DNA of 24,548 nt, taken from assembly GCA_034664005.1 (NCBI GenBank), contig JAXDIL010000069.1, forward strand, positions 1-24,548, given 5' to 3'. Below, one piece after another: positions 13,702 to 20,178 of the stretch; position 1 is the first letter of the stretch; each line of letters begins with the position of its first letter. The stretch is from JACVRW01 sp034664005. GTDB lineage: Bacteria > Actinomycetota > Thermoleophilia > Solirubrobacterales > Thermoleophilaceae. Position numbers and translations under genes: made by a program. The notes beneath the pieces are model-generated. The model searched no databases and was not told the origin of the DNA. It saw only the letters and a program-made list of their open reading frames with translations.

Positions 13702-15905
13702 GCGGGTGCGCAGCCCCTTCCGAGCCGCGTGACGGACAGCCCGGTCACGGTGACGGTCGTGGCAAGCGGCGCGGGGCGTCCCGTCGGGCGCACGACCAGC
13801 CCGGCGAAGCCGTCCGCCGGCACGCACAGCTCGAGCCGCACGGGCCGCGACCTGCCCGCTGCGAGCGAGCCGCTGCGGTACCCGTTGGGCGTCATGACCT
13901 CGTAGCCGCGCCGGTCCTCGGGCGGGGCCACCAGAACCATGCTCACGCTCGCCAGCTCGGTGCGCCCGCGGCCGTAGACGCGCACGCCCGCGTTCTTCGA
14001 CACCAGGCTGAGGCCCACTCCGTCGATGTCGCGTGTGGCCCAGTCGGCCCTGTAGGGCCGGTGCGGGCGCAGCAGCCTGAGGTCGCCGTTGCGCTTCACG
14101 AGCTCACCATCCAGCCCAAGCCGGACGTCGCCGCGTCCAGTCACGAGATATTCGCTCTCGGGGCGGTCGGCGCGCACCGCGCCGGTGTCGTAGTCGAGTC
14201 GCAGCCTCCCGGCAGGGAAGGGCGTGTACGTGGTCCCCTCGCCGACCGCCCAGCTCTGGTCGGCACGCTTGTTGAAGAGCTCCGTCTCCCACCAGAGCGA
14301 CTGCACCGGGAAGGTCGCCTCGGGCGACGGCACCAGTCCCGCCGTGGCGCCATCCGGCAGCGCCATGTCGATCCAGTTCCGTTGCTCGAGCGAACCTCCC
14401 ACAGCGGGGCGGCTGCCGTTCCCCTTCGCGCTCATCTGATCGATCACGTAGCTCGTCTCGTAGGCGCAGAACAGGAGCACGGGGATCCCGACCAGGGCGA
14501 GGAGCGTCTCGCCGCGCGGCCGTTTCCAGCGAACGAGCACGGCGAGCGCGAGCGCCGCCGCGACGCTGAAGATCGAGATCAGCGTCGCGGGGGCCAGCGA
14601 TTCGATCCCGAGCCGCTTGCCGAGGCCGACCGTGCGGCCGTCCAGCACCTGGTGGAACGCGCTCGACGGCGAGCTGAAGAAGGGGCCCGGCGAGGCGCGG
14701 TAGGCGGCGTAGTCAGCGAACAGCGCGAACAGGATGCCCGCGGCGACGACCGGCACGACCGCGCGGCGGCGGTCGTCCACGAGCCACGCGGCCATCGCGA
14801 TGAAGAGCAGTGGCGCGACGTAGAACAGGTAGCGGTCCTGCACGCCTCCGTTCGCGAAGCGCAGGTTGAACGAGGCGACCTCGTAGGCGAGCGGCGGGAT
14901 CGTCACCAGCGACATGACCGCGAACGCGTGCGCCGGCCGGTCGAGCGGGCGGACGAACGTCACCACGAGCCAGGCCGCACCGATCACGAACGGCAGCACC
15001 CCGATCGCCACGATCACGAAGTCGAGGTGGGTCACCACCGACCGGTGGATCCCGGGCGGCAGCAGCTGGCCCTCGGTGGCGGTGACCTCGTAGTTCCCGA
15101 GCACGCTTCCGAGCGCCCCCGCGGCCGCGAGCCCGCCCACGCCAGCGAGGCCGATCGCCACGGCCACGGTCACGACGACGTGCTCGCGCGCGGCGCGCCG
15201 CAGCGCCGGCCATGCCTGGCGCACCGAGCCGCCCGGGCCGAGCACGGCGAGGCCGAGCTCGTGGAGCACGATCACCGCCGGCAGCACCGCCGCGAGCACG
15301 ACGAACTGCGTGCGCGCGAAGAAGGCGACAACGACCATCACGAGTGCGATCACGTCGCGGCGTGCGCTCGGCGCGACTGTCGCCCTGTGGAACGCCAGCA
15401 GCGTCCAGAGGAAGACCGGGTACGCCGCCGACTCCGTCATCACCATCAGGCTCATCGCGGCCCACGGGACGAAGGCCGAGAGCGCGGCCACGAGCCGGGC
15501 AGCGAGCCGCGAGCCGGTCACGTCGCGCGCGAGCAGGTAGGCCGGTATGGCCGCGCTCGCGATGAGCGCCGCGTTCAGGATGTGCACCGCCTGGAACGCG
15601 GTGGTGGCGTCGAACAGCGCGTACAGCGGCGCGAGCAGGATCGGGTACAGGACGCTGAGCGCGCCGAGGTACTCGCCGTGCACGTGCGGCACCGGCGAGA
15701 GCGTGTCGGTCATGGAGATGGCGAGCCTGGCGTTCTGCAGCTCGTCGCTCATCACGAGCCACTCGGTGACCTTCGAGGTCTTCGACACCAGGAACGCGAA
15801 CGCGCCGAGCACGAGCAGGGCGAGCGAAACGTCCACGCGCGCGAGCGGGTTGCGGCGCGCGGGCGGCTCGACGGGCTTCTCCGTCGTGGTGCGCAGAGCG
15901 GTCAG
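13698..15905 (-). CDS. Large GT-C-like membrane glycosyltransferase
   Basis: About 735 residues. A short basic N-terminus precedes the first span, and a first extracytoplasmic loop has the acidic pair Asp54-Glu55 (SDELQNARLA), as in GT-C enzymes that use polyprenyl-phosphate sugars. Roughly ten more hydrophobic segments follow to about residue 430, then a soluble, beta-rich domain of about 300 residues with a late Cys pair (ELCVPADGF ... GRGCAPA), probably outside the membrane. The start is uncertain: CTG 15905 would give the same four-base NTGA overlap seen at other junctions, while GTG 15836 is the first ordinary start codon. It follows DPM1-like and DUF2304 genes, which commonly supply such enzymes with donor. 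Family assignment rests on topology and motif. Confidence 0.72.
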   Translation of the reverse strand: MTALRTTTEKPVEPPARRNPLARVDVSLALLVLGAFAFLVSKTSKVTEWLVMSDELQNARLAISMTDTLSPVPHVHGEYLGALSVLYPILLAPLYALFDATTAFQAVHILNAALIASAAIPAYLLARDVTGSRLAARLVAALSAFVPWAAMSLMVMTESAAYPVFLWTLLAFHRATVAPSARRDVIALVMVVVAFFARTQFVVLAAVLPAVIVLHELGLAVLGPGGSVRQAWPALRRAAREHVVVTVAVAIGLAGVGGLAAAGALGSVLGNYEVTATEGQLLPPGIHRSVVTHLDFVIVAIGVLPFVIGAAWLVVTFVRPLDRPAHAFAVMSLVTIPPLAYEVASFNLRFANGGVQDRYLFYVAPLLFIAMAAWLVDDRRRAVVPVVAAGILFALFADYAAYRASPGPFFSSPSSAFHQVLDGRTVGLGKRLGIESLAPATLISIFSVAAALALAVLVRWKRPRGETLLALVGIPVLLFCAYETSYVIDQMSAKGNGSRPAVGGSLEQRNWIDMALPDGATAGLVPSPEATFPVQSLWWETELFNKRADQSWAVGEGTTYTPFPAGRLRLDYDTGAVRADRPESEYLVTGRGDVRLGLDGELVKRNGDLRLLRPHRPYRADWATRDIDGVGLSLVSKNAGVRVYGRGRTELASVSMVLVAPPEDRRGYEVMTPNGYRSGSLAAGRSRPVRLELCVPADGFAGLVVRPTGRPAPLATTVTVTGLSVTRLGRGCAPA

Positions 15906-16318
15906 CTCCGGGGGGCGGGCTGCTCGACCACGTCGGCCGTGACGGTGGCGTCCTCGTGCGCCACGCCAGGGATGCGCTCGCGGCGCCGCATCCGCTGCTC
16001 GACGAGCGCGAGCCGCTGCGCCAGCATTCGGTTCTGGTCGGCGAGACGCGAGACGGCGAGCGAGAAGTGCAGCAGCAGGACCAGGATGAACCCGAACGCG
16101 ATCACGAACAGCGCCGACGGCGGGTAGAAGATCCCGATCGCGTCGGCGACGATCTGGAGCAGGCCCTTCCAGACCGCGAGCACCAGCAGGCTCAGGCCGC
16201 TGAACAGCCACAGCAGCGCGTAGCGCTCGAGCAGCCGCCGCCGGCGCACGAGCTCGAGCACGAACAGCAGCAGGCCGACTGCCGCCACGATCGCTACGAG
16301 TTGTACGCGGAGCTCCAT
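15902..16318 (-). CDS. DUF2304 small membrane protein
   Basis: A 138-residue protein with three clear hydrophobic spans at about 5-23, 33-52 and 67-90. A helical, charged tail (SRLADQNRMLAQRLALVEQRM) follows and could form a short coiled coil. Span order, size and the RRRRLLERYALLWL linker match DUF2304 proteins, which are usually encoded beside DPM1-like glycosyltransferases, as here (6-base gap). The role is not established; acting as a membrane partner of the transferase that helps make or move polyprenyl-phosphate sugars is a common proposal. The stop overlaps the next gene. Confidence 0.85.
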   Translation of the reverse strand: MELRVQLVAIVAAVGLLLFVLELVRRRRLLERYALLWLFSGLSLLVLAVWKGLLQIVADAIGIFYPPSALFVIAFGFILVLLLHFSLAVSRLADQNRMLAQRLALVEQRMRRRERIPGVAHEDATVTADVVEQPAPRS

Positions 16319-16324
16319 GGCGTG

Positions 16325-17083
16325 CTAGAGGCCGTGCGTCGCAGCCACGGGCGCATCGTCACCGGGGCGGACGACCGGCCGCGCTCGGGCCAGGCCGATG
16401 AAGATCGCGAGCAGCACCTTGACCATGTAGTAGATGGACTTGCCCGAGCTGATGGAGGACACGCCACCGCCGCGCTGGAACATGCGGACGGGAACCTCCT
16501 TCATCTCGAGCTGATGGAAGTGAACCATCAGCACGGCCTCGACCTCGGGGTAGTCATGGGGATAGTCGCGCGCGAACAGGGAGATCGCGCGCTTGTTGTA
16601 GAGACGGAACCCCGAGGTGGGGTCGGTGATGCGCTCTCCCGAGATGCGCGACAGCAGGAAGGCGAAGATGTGGATGCCGGTGCGGCGTGTGACCGGGGCC
16701 CGGTAGTCGCTCTGCTCGAGAAAGCGCGAGCCGCACACCATGTCGAGCGTCCGGTCCCCGTCCATCGCGGCAGTCAGCCGCGCCAGCTCGGCCGGGTCGT
16801 GCTGCCCGTCGCCGTCGACCTGGACCATGTAGTCGTAGCCGTTCTCGCTCGCGAACACGAAGCCCGCCTGGACGGCGCCGCCGATCCCCAGGTTGAAGGG
16901 CAGCCGGAGCACCTCGGCGCCGGCCGACTCGGCCAGCTCCGCGGTGCGATCGGTCGACCCGTCGTCCACGACGAGCACGTCGTAGTCGGGCGCCTCCTCG
17001 CGCATCCGGCGGAGGACGTCGAGGATCGTGGCGCTCTCGTTGTAGGCGGGGACGACCGCCAGACGTGTAGGAGCTCCCTGCAC
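16325..17083 (-). CDS. DPM1-like polyprenyl-phosphate glycosyltransferase (GT2)
   Basis: A 252-residue GT2 of the dolichyl-phosphate mannose synthase type. VVPAYNE at 10-16, VVDDGSTDRT at 38-47, LPFNLGIGGAVQAGF near 61-75 and VQVDGDGQHDP at 87-97 (metal site) are classic. TDPTSGFRLYNKRAI and the C-terminal SSISSGKSIYYMVKVLLAIF fit the family, whose basic amphipathic tail binds the membrane. It would make polyprenyl-phosphate-hexose from an NDP-sugar at the cytoplasmic face. The start is GTG 17083, placing LAVVPAYNE at the N-terminus; TATCGT lies 8 bases upstream. It leads the operon containing DUF2304, the GT-C-like protein and a flippase, a plausible donor supply line for glycosylation outside the membrane. 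Confidence 0.92.
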   Translation of the reverse strand: MQGAPTRLAVVPAYNESATILDVLRRMREEAPDYDVLVVDDGSTDRTAELAESAGAEVLRLPFNLGIGGAVQAGFVFASENGYDYMVQVDGDGQHDPAELARLTAAMDGDRTLDMVCGSRFLEQSDYRAPVTRRTGIHIFAFLLSRISGERITDPTSGFRLYNKRAISLFARDYPHDYPEVEAVLMVHFHQLEMKEVPVRMFQRGGGVSSISSGKSIYYMVKVLLAIFIGLARARPVVRPGDDAPVAATHGL

Positions 17084-17123
17084 GAATTGCCACGATAGTG
17101 TGTTCCCAATCCTGAGTGTGGGG
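17084..17123. promoter_or_regulatory. Divergent promoter with overlapping -10 hexamers
   Basis: The bases ACGATAGTGT at 17092-17101 hold TATCGT on the minus strand (17097-17092, 8 bases before GTG 17083) and TAGTGT on the plus strand (17096-17101). The plus-strand element is too close to serve GTG 17100 but suits GTG 17118 or 17124. Confidence 0.5.
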
Positions 17124-17969
17124 GTGAAAGCAGTACGGCGGCGCCAGGCCGGGAGGCCGGGCTGGGAGCGGCTCTGGCGGCACAGCTACCGCCTTGGAGC
17201 ACGCTGGCTCACGCGTGTCGCGCGCCATCGGGGCCGCGGCTGGCGCGTCGCCCTGCAACGGCTGCTCGTGCCGCTCGACCCGTCGCGCTACTACGAGCTG
17301 GGCGAGGTGGCTGAGGGCAGCTTCGAGGGCGACTGCCTCGACGTCTCGAGCCCGAAGCTGCTCGCGAGCCTGCTCCAGCGCGAGGGCCAGGGCCGCTGGA
17401 CCTGCATCGACCTGTTCGAGCGCGAGATCGAGGCGTGGCGGCACGTGGACCCGGAGCTTGAGCTCGCCGTCGCGGACGCCACGCGGCTGCCCTATCCGGA
17501 CGAGAGCTTCGACAACGCGATCTGCATCTCGGTGATCGAGCACGTCCCGGACGACGGCGACACGGCGGCGATGGCCGAGCTCTGGCGCGTGCTGCGCCCC
17601 GGCGGCGTGCTCCACCTGACCACGAACGTGGCGGCGGACTCGCACGACGTGCACCGCGACGACGCGCTCTACGGCGAGGCGAGCGCGGGAGCCGATGGCG
17701 GCGGCGTCTTCTTCGAGCGCCGCTACTCGGACGCCGACATCGACGAGCGGCTGCTCGCGCAGCCCTGGCAGGTGGAGCGCCGCGAGCTCTGCCGGCAGGT
17801 GGACGAGTCGATCGAGGAGCGCTTCTACGCGCGCGCGCCGTGGTCATATGCCTGGGGCGGAGCGCTCCGCAGGAGCTGCCCCGACAACTTCGAGCAGGTG
17901 CCGGATGCAGGCGCGCTCGCGGGCCGCGACCACGGAATCGCGTACCTGGTGCTCGTGAAGCCAGGCTGA
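17124..17969 (+). CDS. Class I SAM-dependent methyltransferase
   Basis: About 281 residues from GTG 17124. After a basic N-terminus (about 60 residues) comes GDCLDVSSPKLLASLL, at the place of the SAM-binding loop; the usual glycine-rich DxGxG is replaced by DVSSPK. CIDLFEREIE gives the acidic residue after strand 2. VADATRLPYPDESFDNAICISVIEHV gives motifs II/III, and LWRVLRPGGVLHLTTN is the post-motif LRPGG of Methyltransf_11 proteins. In this setting it may methylate a sugar or sugar nucleotide (inference). GTG codons at 17100 and 17118 are also in frame; 17124 is preferred because 17100 would overlap the only visible -10 hexamer. It may be co-transcribed with the next gene. Confidence 0.82.
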   Translation: MKAVRRRQAGRPGWERLWRHSYRLGARWLTRVARHRGRGWRVALQRLLVPLDPSRYYELGEVAEGSFEGDCLDVSSPKLLASLLQREGQGRWTCIDLFEREIEAWRHVDPELELAVADATRLPYPDESFDNAICISVIEHVPDDGDTAAMAELWRVLRPGGVLHLTTNVAADSHDVHRDDALYGEASAGADGGGVFFERRYSDADIDERLLAQPWQVERRELCRQVDESIEERFYARAPWSYAWGGALRRSCPDNFEQVPDAGALAGRDHGIAYLVLVKPG

Positions 17970-17980
17970 TGCGCGGCCAC

Positions 17981-17986
17981 TATCCT
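17981..17986 (+). promoter_or_regulatory. -10 hexamer TATCCT with a leadered start
   Basis: TATCCT lies 26 bases before ATG 18013. A Shine-Dalgarno GGAAGGG (18002-18008) precedes the ATG by four bases. This is the one lead gene with an ordinary leader and ribosome site, which supports the contrast with the leaderless pattern elsewhere. Confidence 0.5.
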
Positions 17987-18012
17987 GCGGCACTCGCAAG
18001 CGGAAGGGCGAT

Positions 18013-19050
18013 ATGGACGTACTGGTAACCGGGGGCTGCGGGTTCCTCGGCACGAACATGACGAAGGCGCTGCTCGAGCGCGGCGACAACGTTCGCGTTC
18101 TGGACAACCTGTCCCGGAGCGGCACGGAGCGCAACCTCGACTACCTCGAGTCCGAGTTCGGCTCGATGCCGCTCGAGATCCTGCGCGAGGACATTCGCGA
18201 CGCCGACGCCGTCGAGCGCGCCGTGGCCGGCTGCGACGCGGTCATCCACCTGGCCGCGCAGGTGGCGGTCACGACGTCCGTCGAGCAGCCGCGCGACGAC
18301 TTCGACATCAATGCCACCGGCACGCTCAACGTGCTCGAGGGCGCGCGCCGCTGCGAGCGCAAGCCCGCCGTGCTGTTCTCGTCGACGAACAAGGTCTACG
18401 GCGGGATGGAGGACGTGGTCGTCGAGGAAGGCGAGCGCCGCTACAGCTACGGCGAGCTGCCCCACGGAATCTCCGAGCAGCATCCGCTCGACTTCCACTC
18501 GCCCTACGGCTGCTCGAAGGGCGCGGCGGACCAGTACGTGCGCGACTACGCACGGATCTACGGCCTCAAGACCGTCGTCTTCAGGACCTCATGCCTGTAC
18601 GGGCCGCATCAGTTCGGCAACGAGGACCAGGGCTGGGTCGCCCACTTCGTGATCTCCGCCGTGAAGGGGGAGCAACTCAACATCTACGGCGACGGCAAGC
18701 AGGTGCGCGACGTGCTCTACGTGGACGACGCGATCTCCGCGTACACCGCGGCGCTCGAGCAGCTCGACGAGGCGTCGGGCGAGGTCTTCAACCTCGGCGG
18801 CGGCCCGGAGAGCAGCGTGTCGCTGCTCGAGTTCATGGACAGCCTGGAGAAGATCATCGGGAAGCCGGTCGAGCGCGAGTTCGCGGACTGGCGCCCCGGC
18901 GACCAGCGCATCTACCTCTCCGACGTGCGCAAGCTGGAGCGCGAGCTCGGCTGGCAGCGCAAGATGGGCGTCGAGGACGGCGTTCGCGCGCTGCTCGGCT
19001 GGGTCACCTCGAACGACTACTTTCAGCCGGCCTCGAGCACCCGCTCGTAG
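18013..19050 (+). CDS. CDP-tyvelose/paratose 2-epimerase-like SDR
   Basis: A 345-residue extended SDR with GGCGFLG at 7-13, the active-site segment SSTNKVYGG at 123-131, and Tyr165-xxx-Lys169 in PYGCSK. The run ISEQHPLDFHSPYGCSKGAADQ and SCLYGPHQFGNEDQGWVAHF closely resemble RfbE/TyvE enzymes, which epimerise C2 of CDP-paratose using bound NAD+. No CDP-sugar synthesis gene (RfbF/G/H/S-like) is in the window, so the true substrate may be another NDP-sugar; bacterial homologues of this subgroup are often annotated simply as NAD-dependent epimerase. The ATG has a clear Shine-Dalgarno. The last 28 bases overlap the tail of the facing GT4 gene. Confidence 0.87.
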   Translation: MDVLVTGGCGFLGTNMTKALLERGDNVRVLDNLSRSGTERNLDYLESEFGSMPLEILREDIRDADAVERAVAGCDAVIHLAAQVAVTTSVEQPRDDFDINATGTLNVLEGARRCERKPAVLFSSTNKVYGGMEDVVVEEGERRYSYGELPHGISEQHPLDFHSPYGCSKGAADQYVRDYARIYGLKTVVFRTSCLYGPHQFGNEDQGWVAHFVISAVKGEQLNIYGDGKQVRDVLYVDDAISAYTAALEQLDEASGEVFNLGGGPESSVSLLEFMDSLEKIIGKPVEREFADWRPGDQRIYLSDVRKLERELGWQRKMGVEDGVRALLGWVTSNDYFQPASSTRS

Positions 19051-20171
19051 AGCGCCACGTGCCGCTCGGCCGCGAGCGGCCAGCTGAACCCCGAGGCTCG
19101 CTGGAGCCCGCGTGCGCGTAGGTCCTCGCGCAGGGCGGCGTCCTCGGCGAGCCGGTTGAGCGCGCCGGCGATCGAGTCGGCGTCGTGCGGGTCGAGCGGG
19201 AGCGCAGCGTCCCCGCAGACCTCGCCCAGCGACCCGCTTCGCGACGCGGCCACGGGGCAGCCGCACGCCATCGCCTCGAGCGGGGGCGAGCCAAAGCCCT
19301 CGTACAGACTCGGGAAGACGAGTGCGAGCGCCCGGCGGTAGAGCGCGGCCATCGCGCCCGGCGACACGTGGCCGAGGTGGTGCACGCGCGCGTCGATCCC
19401 GAGCGCGCGCGTCCGCGCCCTCAGCTCGTCGAGCCTGCCGTAGTCCTGCCCTGAGAGCACCAGCTCGAGGCTCGGGTCGCCCACGCGGGCGAAGGCATCG
19501 AGCAGGCGCTCGTGGTTCTTGTGGGGCCAGAGGTTCGCGGGGTAGAAGACGAAGCGCTCGGGCAGGCCGAGCCCGACCAGCAGCGCCTCCTCGTCCGGGC
19601 GCGGCTCGGGCTGGAAGCGCTCGTGGTCCACGCCGTAGGGGATCACGTGCACGCGCGCCGGGTCCACGCCGCTCCGCACGAGCCGGTCGCGCGTGGCCTC
19701 GCTCGGCGTCATGACGGCGGTGGCGCGGCGGGCGGCGCGGTCGTACGCAAGCGCCCGGTAGCTCCGCTCCGCGCGCGAGAAGAACTCGGGCAGGTCGTGG
19801 TGCTGGAGGTCGTGCACCGTCACGACGTGCGGCCCGCGCGGCGCCGGGATCGGGATCGTCACGGGGTAGTGCAGGAGGTCGAGCCCGGACGGCACGTCGC
19901 GCGCCACGCGCCGTGGCAGCGCCCAGGCGCCGAGCATCGCGGCCGCGCGTGTCAGGGTGCCGTCACCCGGACGGTAGGAGCGCACCTCGTGCAAACGCAC
20001 GGGCCCGCGCTCGAAGCCCGCATACACGGGCGCGACGTGGCGGTTCGCCAGCACCGTCACGTCGTCCGGGCCGTGGCCGTCGGCGTACGCTCCGATCAGC
20101 CCCCGCACGTAGGTCTCGCTGCCGCCGACGCGGCCGGGGAACAGCGTGAGGAGCGAGTAGCCGAGTCGCAT
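19023..20171 (-). CDS. GT4 family glycosyltransferase
   Basis: A 382-residue GT-B enzyme, close to the mannosyltransferase-like GT4 group. It opens MRLGYSLLTLFPGRVGGSET with the glycine loop at 14-18. VTVHDLQHHDLPEFFS lies near 115-130, VMTPSEATRDRLV near 155, VHVIPYGVDHERF near 178, FYPANLWPHKNHERLLDAF near 208 and GHVSPGAMAALYRRA near 270. The EX7E motif is intact in YEGFGSPPLEAMACG near 291-305. No signal peptide or membrane span. It starts 7 bases after the stop of the giant membrane protein gene, so the two are one transcript. It is probably a retaining transferase that adds hexose to a growing glycan; donor unknown. Confidence 0.93.
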   Translation of the reverse strand: MRLGYSLLTLFPGRVGGSETYVRGLIGAYADGHGPDDVTVLANRHVAPVYAGFERGPVRLHEVRSYRPGDGTLTRAAAMLGAWALPRRVARDVPSGLDLLHYPVTIPIPAPRGPHVVTVHDLQHHDLPEFFSRAERSYRALAYDRAARRATAVMTPSEATRDRLVRSGVDPARVHVIPYGVDHERFQPEPRPDEEALLVGLGLPERFVFYPANLWPHKNHERLLDAFARVGDPSLELVLSGQDYGRLDELRARTRALGIDARVHHLGHVSPGAMAALYRRALALVFPSLYEGFGSPPLEAMACGCPVAASRSGSLGEVCGDAALPLDPHDADSIAGALNRLAEDAALREDLRARGLQRASGFSWPLAAERHVALYERVLEAG

Positions 20172-20178
20172 CGCGGCG

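Noticed and set aside
13464..16127. 887-codon plus-strand open frame opposite the membrane glycosyltransferase operon
   Set aside because: It has no recognisable domain, reads as Arg/Ala/His/Gln-rich sequence, and lies antisense to three well-supported genes. Long antisense frames are expected at this GC content.
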